Source of the DNA: Liolophura sinensis
Taxonomy: Eukaryota; Mollusca; Polyplacophora; Chitonida; Chitonidae
Assembly: GCF_032854445.1 (NCBI RefSeq)
Contig: NC_088300.1
Coordinates: forward strand, 29,431,608 to 29,495,607
Length of the DNA: 64,000 nucleotides
Direction: 5' to 3'
Position numbers and translations under genes: made by a program. Of this stretch, positions 24,990 through 35,700 are shown piece after piece. The notes under the pieces are model-generated. The model saw nothing but the letters and a program-made list of their open reading frames with translations. It ran no database searches and was not told where the DNA came from. How positions within the stretch are numbered: the stretch's first letter is position 1; each line of letters starts with the position of its first letter.

Positions 24990-25570
24990 ATATTTTCCAG
25001 GTGAGGATCTCCATAACAAGTCATCTTCATACTGGCCAATGGCTGTAGATCTCTCTCACCAGTCCCATCCACCAGGCACAGAACATATTCATAAATCACC
25101 TTCACACTGGCCAATAGATGCAAAATCTAGGTACAGATCCAGGGATTTCGAATAAACCAGCTATGGATATGTATCAGAAGTCACCTCCACAATGGCCAAT
25201 GGCTGTAGATTTCTCCTAAACAAGTCCTTTCCTCAAGCTGCGAAACAAATTCACAAGTCACTTTCACATTGGCCAACATTTGCTTAATGTAACTACAGTT
25301 GCCTTTCTAATCAACCACATCGCCATGATCTCCAGTCACGTACATTTTTCACAAGTCACTTTCACATTGGCCAACATTTGCTTAATGTAACTACAGTTGC
25401 CTTTCTAATCAACCACATTGTCACGATCTCCAGTCACGTACATTTTTCACAAGACACTTTCACATTGGCCAACATTTGCTTAATGTAACTACAGTTGCCT
25501 TTCTAATCAACCACATCGTCATGATCTCCAGTCACGTACATTTTTCACAAGACACTTTCACACCGGCCAC
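24990..25570. repeat. 98-bp tandem repeat with degenerate flanking units
   Basis: The word cacattggccaac recurs at 25265, 25363 and 25461, with a diverged unit at 25559 (period 98). The three central units are nearly identical and contain ttgcttaatgtaactacag and gatctccagtcacgtac. More diverged units sharing tggccaat occur at about 25031, 25106 and 25191. The array starts about 45 nt downstream of the LSM1 stop codon in the sense of that gene, so it is probably within or next to the LSM1 3' UTR. Confidence 0.9.
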
Positions 25571-25613
25571 CTAATGCTCTGTCCTCCATCAGACCTATTA
25601 CCATGGCATCCAT

Positions 25614-28600
25614 CTAGAAGAAGTCGTCTGTTATCCCGTCTGTATGAGGCTGTAAACCTCTCTCTAACAAGGCCTTTTTCTTCCTTTCTTCATCCTGTTG
25701 TTTGACAAGCTGCTCCTCTCTTTGTATCTCCAGTATTTCTTCTATGGACACCTGCTCCAGACTAGGGTTCTCCTCTGTGGCCAGGTTCTATAACCAGCAT
25801 AATACATATGTAATATCAGTGGTGTAACTTAATTTTTTTTTTGGTGCCTGCCATCAGGGCAGCCTGCACCTCGAGTCAGCCTGCCTTCACTGGAAAGGGC
25901 CCGCCATCAGGGCAGGAAAAAGTCTTAATCCACCTACCCACAGCCAATGTTCGACAGAACCAAATATTACCAACCAAAAAGCCCTTGATGAAATGAATTT
26001 ATTTATTTATTTATTTGATTGGTGTTTTACGCCGTACTCAAGAATATTTCACTTATATGATGGCGGCCAGCATTATGGTAGGTGAAAAATGGGCAGAGCC
26101 CGGGGGAAACCCACGACCTTGACGAAATGGATGACACAATGAAGCACAATATAAATTGATCAATCTCCTGACTTGGTCATACTAGTTCAATAAAATTAAA
26201 TGCTGAGGTCTATAGTTTTCAACAATTTCTAATATTTACCTGCCTCAACGTTTAATTGTTGAATTAAAAAGCCTGGTAGGTTCATTCCGCAGGGCACTTT
26301 GCGGAAGGAAGTGGGCATTTAAATCCACTTCGAAATGGTTGCACACTCCAAATTCTGGTGCGCATTAAAGAGAATAGGACCTTTATTACCACTCCTGCGA
26401 AAATAAATCCATTCCTGAGTCAAAATATTGTTGAAATCCACAGAAATATTTCCTTCTCCCTTGTCAAAATAACTTTGCTGTCATGGCAAGTCGGGTGTAC
26501 TTAAATCTCAGAACCACATGCCAAAAAATACGGAAATCAACCTGACAAGACAAGACCACAAAAACAATCTTAAATAACAACTAGCCAAGATTTCATCAGT
26601 CATCATGGATGCAGAATAGAAAGAACAATTTGCTGAGTCAGTCAATTCTAAAGGTTCCAGTCAAGGCTTGAGGATAGCATGAGCACATCTGCTTCTTTAT
26701 CCATGTTTTCTGCCTGTGGCCGCAGATACAATCTGGATTTTGGATGCACCCAATGCGTCGCGCATGCACGCTGCGATATTGAAAAGAAAAAAGTCAACAC
26801 TTTATCAGGTTTTCTGCATATAACTAGTCTGAAATTCATTAAAACTTACAAGAGTGATCGAAAAGACCCATCTCTTCTCAGTCCATGCCAGAAATCGGCG
26901 TGTGCCGCTGTTTCGGAGTGGATTTAACAGCCAACTGCGTGTTGCAAATTACATTGCATTACAAACTGAGTATCCGAAATTGTTGAAAACAGACCTCAAT
27001 GTTTAATTTAATTGAGAACCAGTAGCTTTACCTTTGTTGGACTTTTTGGAACAATGTTCATTAGAAAACGATGCATGCCCCAAAATTGCAGTTTCTCGTT
27101 AGCAACTGATTTGACATTAAAAATACAATCTCTCCTGTGCCCGGCTTACTGTTCTGGATGTATGCATTGCAGTTACTGTACCGCAAGGAACCGAGTCACA
27201 GAGAACACAGAAAACTTCCTCACCAATTTGCGAAACTATTGTGTGGCTGAGGCACAATGTGTGGAGTTAACAACAACAACAGAAGAGTAAAACGGTAACG
27301 CATGACATCCATCGGACATTATTTTTTTTTTTTTTTTTTTTGATTGGTGTTTTACGCCGTACTCAAGAATATTTCACTTATACGACGACGTCCAGCATTA
27401 TGGTGGGTGGAAACCGCGCACAGCCCGGGGGAAACCCACGACCATCCACAGGTTGCTGACAGACCTTCCCACTTACTGCCGGAGAGAAAGCCAGCATGAG
27501 CTGGACTTGAACTCACAGCGACCGCATTGGTGAGAGGCTCCTGGGTCATTACGCTGCGCTAGCGCGCTAACCGACTGAGCCATGGAGGCCCCCATCGGAC
27601 ATTACAAGTTGAATGTATTTGTAAAGGAGAAAATGGTATTGAGAAATAGTGGCTGCCCCTTTGGGCAGGCTACGCGAGCGAGTAACATGCCTGCGATTTT
27701 TAACTGCATTTGGCATGCGGGCAGGCATTAAGTTACACCATTGAACAGGTTGCAACCATTAAATATATGTTCCTTTAGAGTACTGTATTTTACTTGAAGT
27801 TTGGAGTGTAAAAACAAGTTTTTATTGGTATTTATTGAATGAGGCATGTGTTCACCCCTAGAGTTTGTACAAGAGCCATAAAAGTAGATATCAAGCTCTG
27901 CCCACATGTATGCAAAATGACACATTACTACTGCATCTAAACATGTCGCTAAATTTATCTGTTAGGAAATGACGAGATCTTGGATAACACACCAAGCTCA
28001 CAAATGTCTGAAATATGAACACATCAATTATTTTTATCAGTTTACTCCTTCTTATGACAAATCGACAGTTGAATTTATTTACTTATTTATTCATTTGATT
28101 GGTGTTTTTACTAGTATGCTGTTGTACTCATGCGAAGATATGGGCTAGCAATACCTTGCCATTTTCACATCATAAGGACATTACATACTCACAATTTCTC
28201 CCAGTAGGACAACATTCTCTCCTCGCACAAGAAAGACACCTCTAGGAATATCGCCATACTTCTTCCCAACATGAATCCGCTCTATGGTTCGATGGAGGAC
28301 CAGGTTTGCTGAAAAGAGGCCATCATTCAATTTGATTTTGATTGGATTTATTTATTTATTTGATTGGTGTATTATGCCGTACTCAAAATATTTCACTCAT
28401 GTGATGGCAGCCAGGACCCACGACCATCTGCAGATTGCTGGCAGACCTTGATTTTGATTGTAGTTTTTCACAATACTGAAGAATATTTCATTTTTACGAC
28501 AGCTGCCAGCATTATGGAGGGATTAAACTAGGCAGAGCCCGGGGAAAGCCGATGATCATCTGCAGGTTGCTGGAAAACCTTCACACATATAACCTGCTAT

Positions 28601-30896
28601 CATTTCACTTCTTCTAACTAAGAACAACCGGCCCGGATAGCACAGTTGGTAGAGCGTCCGCTTCGGGACCGGTAGATCCAGGATCAATCCTTGGTCGAGT
28701 CACACCTAAGACTTTAAAAGAGGAAGTTGTAACTTCCTCGCTTCACGTTCAGCATGAAGGGGATAGTGCAACGACTGGTTGACCCGTATCAGTATAATGG
28801 CTCGGGCGGGGCGGCTTACTTGCCTTCGGTAAGTCGTCTCAGTGATGCAGCACTAAATAAAAGAGTGGTGGAAATCCGTCCTGCAACAAGAAGGCACATT
28901 ACACGTGCATGCACCCTAATGATTCCTTCGTCATCATATGACTGAAAAATTGTTGAGTACGACGTTAAACCCCAAGCACTCACTCACTCTAACTAAGAAC
29001 ATTAAAGATACAAAGAATCGATGCTGACTGCAGTTACACTCAGTATATAGTGCCGACAACACAAATCTTCCCAGTAGTCATAGACAACATTTTCCAAAAC
29101 AGTTTGTGGTTACTTATCTTCATTCATGCCACTTTACATAATAAATGTAGGCCGGTTTTTTTTTTTTCTTTTTTTTTTTTTCAGACACAAAGAGCTGGAT
29201 TAGGTCCTGGCATAATCTGACATCTCTCTCTCACACTAGTCAATCACAGATAAGTCCATACCCTAATATTAAACATTGATTTAATATTAAACATTCATAA
29301 AATTCTTACTTTCAAAGGTTTATTCACCTACAAATGCCACCTAGTCCTACTGGTCCTATTGTAAATAAGGTGAACACATGACCACACCAACAGAGTTTGC
29401 CATTTATATCAAAATCAAATACAATGTATTGTAGCTTTCTTACCGAACTGGTCTATACTTCGCAAGTATCCAATAAGTGTTCTTCCATCACGCAGGACAA
29501 CCAGCTGCTTTTCTGAAATGGACATAAAATGTCATTACTATGAGGAAAACAACATAACCTTCACGAATTTCAGTTCTATATATTGACTGGTCTTGATGTA
29601 CAGGTAGTACTGATTACAATAAAAGCAGCATGACTTACATGTACCTGAGACAATAAGCGACATTCTTATTTCGGAACATGTGCCACTACACTCGCCACAA
29701 CAAAACAGCCGTGATTAAATTAGCACCCATTCGCGGAAGTGGCCTTTGAAATTTCTCCTTTTCACAGCCAATATAACAGCAAGCTTTCAAAGTAACACTT
29801 TTTACTTGGTGTTTTCAGTTTCTCCATTGTTTTTACCAGTTTTACTAGGGGACACAATTTCCAATGCAGAATTTCAATGAAACAAACATTTAATGTAGCA
29901 AGTATGCTGCCGCCAGGTTAAAACATGGGCTGTTCAGTGAAAATTAGCAGCCAGCTTCCCTGTAATGTGAGATCCCACGCATTTTCCGTTAAAAAAATGA
30001 CGCCCTTCTGAAATGCGAAAGTGACTTATTAAGCAGAGCAGCTAAAGCTTACGGACAGTTTACAATAACATGGCAGATGTATACTGAAATTAACATATCA
30101 TAAGTACTGAAGTTGTCTTATCAATCTAAATGTATGTTCATTTTTGACATCACAAAATGTGTGTGGTTATGGAAAAGGCCTGAGAGAATATGATGTGCAT
30201 TTGGTCAGATAAACATATGTGAAAGTGTTTATTAGCGCTGGAATCTGTTCCACATAACTTTGGCGAGTGGCAGATTTTTTGATTAAAGGTTGAGCAGCCT
30301 TGGACATTGGTTATGGTGTATTCGAATATTTCTCAGTGGACGGTCTAACTAATCAGTGCACACATACTAATTACAGACATACAACTAATGGAGATAAAAC
30401 ATGTTATTTTATGGTAGTTTGCTAGACTAAATACACATCTGTCTGTCAACTCAACGATGCCGTTGGCACCTAATGCAAAATCACGTCTTTTAGCTGCGGT
30501 AGTTCACGACAGCCCACATCTTGTCTTGCCTAAATCTGCGTGAGCACCCCAGACCCCTGAAATGTCGACTGGGCTTACACATGAAAATAAACAAAATTTC
30601 AAAATTTTTAACTTCTCTTAATATGGGCTTTTTTTTTTTTTTTTTTTTGCCTCTTGGGTTCCCATTATGGGTATGAAAAATTGCTTACAATGACCATGCC
30701 ATTATCAGAATGAAAAGGCGCTCTGCCCTTCAAAGGTACACGTGTGTTTATGATGCTTGTCATACTGTTGTGTTGTTGCTGTAACTTTATCACTATCAGT
30801 ATCACCATTATGCACCGCACGTAAGAAAACCAAATGGTGGGAGAACATACTATCAATTTCCTTCACCAGACTCGCTGTTCCTGGAAGATAGTCCAT
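25614..30896 (-). CDS. LSM1: LSM1, mRNA decapping-associated Sm-like protein
   Basis: Four - strand exons: 30851-30896, 29444-29512, 28193-28308 and 25614-25787. All introns are GT-AG (donors gtatgt, gtaaga, gtgagt) and phases agree, giving 134 residues; animal LSM1 is about 133. The N-terminus reads [17 protein letters not shown]. The Sm1 motif follows ([20 protein letters not shown]) and Sm2 contains [12 protein letters not shown]. The C-terminal tail has the family signature [11 protein letters not shown] and is charged. LSM1 is the defining subunit of the cytoplasmic Lsm1-7 ring, which with Pat1 binds the 3' ends of deadenylated mRNAs and promotes decapping, usually in P-bodies. ATG 30896 has G at -3 and G at +4. 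Intron 3 (25788-28192) is filled with SINEs and nested inverted-repeat elements. No poly(A) signal was identified. It is divergent from the BTB-kelch gene. Confidence 0.97.
25996..26116 (-). mobile_element. SINE A, 5' truncated, with duplication
   Basis: (TTTA)n, gattggtgttttacgccgta, atggcggccagcattatgg, gggcagagcccgggggaaac. Flanked by ccttgatgaaatg (25983-25995) and ccttgacgaaatg (26117-26129), a 13-bp target duplication with one mismatch. It therefore inserted in its truncated form. Confidence 0.9.
26182..27017. mobile_element. Inner inverted-repeat element (MITE-like)
   Basis: The left end (ctagttcaat, gaggtctatagttttc, aacaatttc) matches the reverse complement of the right end (26974-27017: gaaattgttgaaaac, agacctcaatg, tttaatttaattga) over about 45 bp. 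A related segment sits in an EEF1G intron at 49075-49232, showing that this is a dispersed family. No convincing coding frame lies inside. Confidence 0.65.
27322..27591 (-). mobile_element. SINE A, full length, with target-site duplication
   Basis: The most complete copy. It is flanked by the perfect 13-bp duplication ccatcggacatta at 27309-27321 and 27592-27604. On the - strand it has the tRNA-like head with A box (ggctcagtcggttagcg) and B box (gagttcaagtcc), the body and the TTGAGTACGGCGTAAAAC tail with an 18-bp poly(A). Confidence 0.96.
28072..28125 (-). repeat. SINE A tail fragment
   Basis: (TTTA)n-like run, gattggtgtttt, then a disrupted tail with gttgtactca. Lies just downstream of LSM1 exon 3 in gene sense. 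Confidence 0.6.
28345..28449 (-). repeat. SINE A copy with internal deletion
   Basis: Tail (gattggtgtattatgccgta, ctcaaaatatttcac), gatggcagccag, then directly acccacgaccatctgcag and ttgctggcagacc. The central ~40 bases are missing. Confidence 0.85.
28452..28601 (-). repeat. SINE A copy, diverged
   Basis: Adjacent to the previous copy in the same orientation: gaagaatatttcattttta, gacagctgccagcattatgg, gcagagcccggggaaa, ctgcaggttgctgg. The head is missing. Confidence 0.85.
28627..28987 (+). mobile_element. SINE B copy 1, full length, with target-site duplication
   Basis: Flanked by the perfect 14-bp duplication tctaactaagaaca at 28613-28626 and 28988-29001. The head is tRNA-like, with A box tagcacagttggtagagcg and B box ggatcaatcc. 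The body contains tcgggcggggcggcttac and the tail gaaaaattgttgagtacg, then cgttaaaccccaagcactcac. It is ~361 bp and antisense to LSM1. A 63-codon frame (28754-28945) lies inside it and is probably not coding. Confidence 0.95.
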
Positions 30897-32748
30897 GTCG
30901 AGACTCTCGTTCCAAGTAATCAAAAGACAATTTTCTTTTCTGCATACAGTGTGCTTTCCAAATGTCTGGACCAAATGTTCCTGCAAGTAATTCTTTCCTA
31001 GGAATTTTTCCGAGGTAGATGAAAGTGTGTCAAATCTGAAACGTCACGAGAACTGCGCTCGCTCCAAAGCAAAACAAATCTAGTTTAAGAGTAAGATACG
31101 GACAATTAGATTTCATTTCATTACATCCAGCAACAAATTTGGTCTTTTTGTATTGCTGAAATGGATGACTGAAATAATCTAAACATATTTTTCATACAAA
31201 TGCGTAGATAATTCAATTGTTTTGTAATTTATTACAAGTGGTTTGCCGTAAACCAGGTAGGTCGGCATTTTGATAGCATTATTTTGTGTGCTTAACGTCA
31301 TTGAATTTTGATGTTTGTTCAATTGCCGAACTGTCATCTTTTGGCGCCAAATTTGGTGCACGCGGAGAACTTGGCATGCAGTTACAAGTCAATGACAGGA
31401 AGATTGCATTTTGGTCGTGAGAACATGTTTAGGTATTATTCATAAATTGTTGTTGGTGCAAAAGGGATGCCAGTTATCTTATATATACATAAAATCGCAT
31501 TTCAGTGATATGAAAAAAGTTTTTATTCCTTCTACTTCCTCTTCCTGAAATGTATCCATGACTAGCTCAGATTTTTCAACAACAACTATGGTCATTTAAC
31601 AGCCTCAACAGTTGCCAAAGCTCTTACATAGATTTCGTTGGTGTACATGGCTTAACCTTGTAGAGACAGAAGCCAGCTTTAAGTTTCAAGCATGCCATTT
31701 TGAGTATAGAGACGCAGCCCAATGAGTAGCCTCGATGTATTCCCAACTCCGAATCCTAATTTTTTATACTGGCATGGTGTCGTTGGAGCCTTGGTAATAA
31801 CAGTGTTAATTTCGTACTCAACGAAGGTCCAGGCCGATTTTTTTTTTGTTATCGAATAAGTCGTGCAAATAAAGGACACCAATCATAAGACCTGCTTTCC
31901 ACACCCACCACTCGCCACAATATGTCCATATTTGCTATATAATAGATTTATTACAGCCATGAAGGCTTTCACTCTTTGGCCACTGCGACCATCTAGAGCA
32001 GCAAATCACATGGCCCGCTTCATAGTGGAGCAGTGGGAAGATGACAGGATTGGCCGAGGAGTTGACATAAGTCCAATGCATATATGTGTCTGATACAGGC
32101 AATATGATTGTTTACAATGTACGTAGGGATATAAAAGTGTAAACAAAACATGGTGCAAATTAAAAAATGTCAAATAGGGCACATAGTTCATAGCCCATTT
32201 CACTCTAAATGTTCATTATTTTACCATAAATTCAAGTTAAACTTTGCTGCATCTGCTCTTTTTATATCAGCAGTGTGCCTCATTTTTTAGAAAGTCGATG
32301 AAATTAAAGGGAGATGCCCCAGTGCTATTCTCCACAATACACATGTTTAAAAAATGCGAGGTGGTGGAGAGTTTGTCTGGGTTGTGGACTGGACGAATAT
32401 CCACGCAAAATATTTGGAGATTAGCTCCCGTTGGATAAAAAGACTCAGAATCTTTTTTTAGGTATGAAACTTTCTCATAACTGCCATCATAAACATATGT
32501 AGCCAAAACTTACTGCAGGGTTTTGACTTTATCACTGGGCTAAATGAATTAAGAGGTGGACAGGGGTCAAGGGTTTTCACCTGATCAAAAAGCTGTGACG
32601 TAGTCAGTCAATTACATAGGCAAAAACTACGTGGGAGGGATTTTTACCTGCCAGGTAACTTGCCATCGAACTTGCTTCAGATGCAAGAGAGCGTGCACCA
32701 GGTGAGTTCGAATCCCTAATGTATGCATGTATGATGTTATATTTGTAG
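30897..32748. other. Divergent LSM1 / BTB-kelch spacer
   Basis: Should contain the LSM1 promoter and the 5' non-coding part of the BTB-kelch gene. No splice-linked upstream coding exon was recognised. Small frames at 31863-32093 (+) and 32267-32506 (-) have no family resemblance. Confidence 0.4.
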
Positions 32749-32752
32749 GTAT

Positions 32753-35700
32753 ATGTGTGGAGAGAAAAGGTCAACTGTGAGTTTCAAGCAGCGAGCCCTG
32801 TTAGGAGAGGTCCTGTATGAGCAATACCTGGAGAATTCAGAATTATGTGACGTCACACTTATCATTCATGGACGGGTGAGTAGAGCCAACATATTATGTG
32901 ACTATTCTGATGCTATTAGTTGGAATGTTGTGATTGGTCATGTAGAATATAGGATAGTGGAAGGAGCTGAATTGTTTGTTAGAATGTAGCTACCTGTAAT
33001 TTGCTACTTTCCTGAAAATTAAGCAAGTGCTTGCCAACTTTGACTTTGACTTGTTGTTGCGGTTAATAGTTGGTCGAGTAATTGGCTATGTTTCCATGGT
33101 AACCTTCTGCTAACAAAGAGAAACTGAAAGCCTTCATCATTTTGTAATATAGTGTAAATATTTATGTATGCCGTTTTCCTACATACCCTGGATTAGACTT
33201 TTTACAGAAATCCATTTGTGTGAGGATTTGCCTAAAAAGGTTTTGCAGCAAATGCAAATGAAAAGTAAAACAGTAAAGTCTTTATTGACTATAAATGGCT
33301 GATTTTACTGTTTTCATGATGTTAAGACAATCACAAACCAGGTTTATCAAGACTGTTAGAAGATTAAAGACCAACGGCTATGATTTTAACTACTTAATTC
33401 ATTACATGGACTCCTTAGTGATCAGTATAGGGACAGAAAATAGTCTCTGTCACAAAGACATCAGATCAATTCTGAACAAATGAGAATTAGAATTTTTAAA
33501 TTAAAATCAGTTGATCTAGAGTATTGACGAGATATTGCAGAGATTAATTTTGACCATTTCTCTGTGAACAGTGTGGTTTGTGACAGGATTTTAAAGATGG
33601 CGGTGCATGGTAAAGCGATCTTGAAAAAGACCCTTGTGGGAGGAAGAAATTTCAATGTAACTACATATAATTTTGTCCATGATTCAAAAAAGATCTGAAA
33701 TTTAATTGAAATGCTAAACTTTATTTTTACTGTTCCAAGTGTGTTTAATTTTATTGAACTTTCTTGATTGCTGATAGTTTGGATTCTGTGGATTCTTGCG
33801 ACAGACACAGCTGGGAATCCAACTGGATTCGTTCGCAATTCTTACCCTGTCATATCCTTGGTCTGTCATAGTTAGGGTTGGTCTGTCATAGTTAAGGTGA
33901 ACCTTAAGCCTCCCTGTGTAAATTCCTGGAAAAAAAAATCATAAGGCTTGAAAACTTAACAATTTTTTTTTTTTTTGAAAGTGGGCAATGTTTGAAAACT
34001 GTTATACATGGTATCAGCTGTTGTGAATGAATCCTGCAATTGCTAATCTGCAAGTAACTATTTGAGTGTCACCTGACAATGTGTCTGGTAATAATGACTT
34101 TGTACCTGACAGACATTTTAAATGTTATACAAGACAATTTTTTCTGCTCAGGGAGATGTTAAAATGCAGATGGCATTCAGGCAAAAATGTAGAACTGTGT
34201 AATGAGATCTTTGCTTCCATAGATTTCTTGCTTTGCTTTTTATCCCCAAACAAATAAATTTCTAAATTCTGCTCATAAAACACCACAGGCCACTAGAAGA
34301 ATGAATGGAAGTGAAGACACCATCTCTGTTTGATACCTGTTTGATAATTTTATGTCATGAAAATTTATTGAATGCGCTTGCGCTATTTTGAGGGTCGTAA
34401 CGGTTAATGTCACATACGGGTTGGTACCTTGATTGTCTGTGGTAGAAAAATATTTATACCTTGTAAAGGAATACATGTGCATGTATTTAACAGTTCCTAA
34501 TTGTATTTAGGCCTACCTTACGGATGTCAAGCGCTTGGGTAGTCCCGAAAACGACAGAAATAGCCATAGAATACCAGTAATGTAGAAGTTATCAGATTGT
34601 GGATCACATACTGTGTTCCACCGAAAGTTGTAGTATCTAAAAATGTACTTTCAACAGCACAAAAAAAAGCCTTAAAATGATACTTTTTATCTCAACACAT
34701 AAGTTTTTCTGCTGAGAAATTCATCAGACTTCATGAAAACTCTTAAATGGCCCTGAAAGATGGAAGAATGAATGCGAAAGATGCTAAATTGTAGGAGAAA
34801 TATGGTAAATCAAAAGTTGTTTTGTATTTGACTTTTTCAGGAACAATGAAAGAGTTTTATTACATCAGTTGCCCATGATTCGAGAAAAGAGTGCACATGC
34901 ATGAGCAGTTAGTGTTAACTGTCCATACAGATAGTCTCATAACTGGCTCACAGAAGCTCTTGTATTTTCTTTGTCCACAGGAACAGAAGGCCCATTGGTC
35001 AGTTCTCATGGTTTCACCTTACTTTAAAGCCTTGTATGACAGTGGGCTATCTGAACGACAAACTGGTAAGACTTTTTCCTTCGTCTAAGTGTCAAGTTAC
35101 AAATCTTCTCCGACCTGAAGAGATAAGTTTGGATAAGCTAAAGAACAATCTCGGGACATATTTGGTACTGTGTATTGAATGTGATCTTCTAAAAAGGTAG
35201 ACTGAAAATGATGGAGCATTCTAATGGAACACGGATAGCAGATCTTAGTCAAGTTAAAGAGGCCCACTCGCATGTTGGTGGAGCCTCAACAACAATAAGA
35301 GGTCAGCACCTCGGACACTTTTATATGACTTTTAGTGAAGACAAGTTGTCTTCCACCAATATAGTGTCCATATCTATGGCCATACACAGGCGCAAAGGTC
35401 ACTGGTTGGAAGGGGCAAGTTCACCACTAAGTTTCTGCAAGCTGGTTGTTTATGTTTGGAACTCCAGTTTCATAAAGCTAACTGCCATAGTATAAGAATT
35501 ATATTTATTTTAGTTCTTGCACCCACACAACATTCATATAAATGAATGCATGTAAAAAAAAATTAACAACGGAACATGTAGTTAATGAGGGAGAATGGTT
35601 GTTTTTCACAGGTAGAATCAATCTTAATCTAGAAGATGAAGCCTCTATCAACGCTATCCTGAAATATCTGTACACAGGCGAGATATGGATCACAATGGAA

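Larger units (their letters stand above)
25820..27740. mobile_element. Candidate inverted-repeat element in LSM1 intron 3
   Basis: TGGTGTAACTTAA at 25820-25832 is matched by a perfect reverse complement at 27728-27740, and both ends continue inward with gcctgcc-type sequence. The 1.9-kb interval contains another inverted-repeat element (26182-27017) and two SINE A insertions (25996, 27322). No transposase frame is visible. Thirteen perfect bases plus the shared gcctgcc motif make chance unlikely but not excluded. Confidence 0.55.

Noticed and set aside
25260-25570. CRISPR-like array
   Set aside because: Contiguous 98-bp tandem units without unique spacers, in a eukaryotic context.
28627-28700. 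tRNA gene
   Set aside because: The A/B-box-bearing segment is the head of SINE B, with a mismatched acceptor arm, and is bounded by a target-site duplication that includes the whole SINE.
32267-32506. 79-codon - strand frame in the LSM1/BTB-kelch spacer
   Set aside because: Looks somewhat protein-like but has no splice-linked partner or recognisable family.
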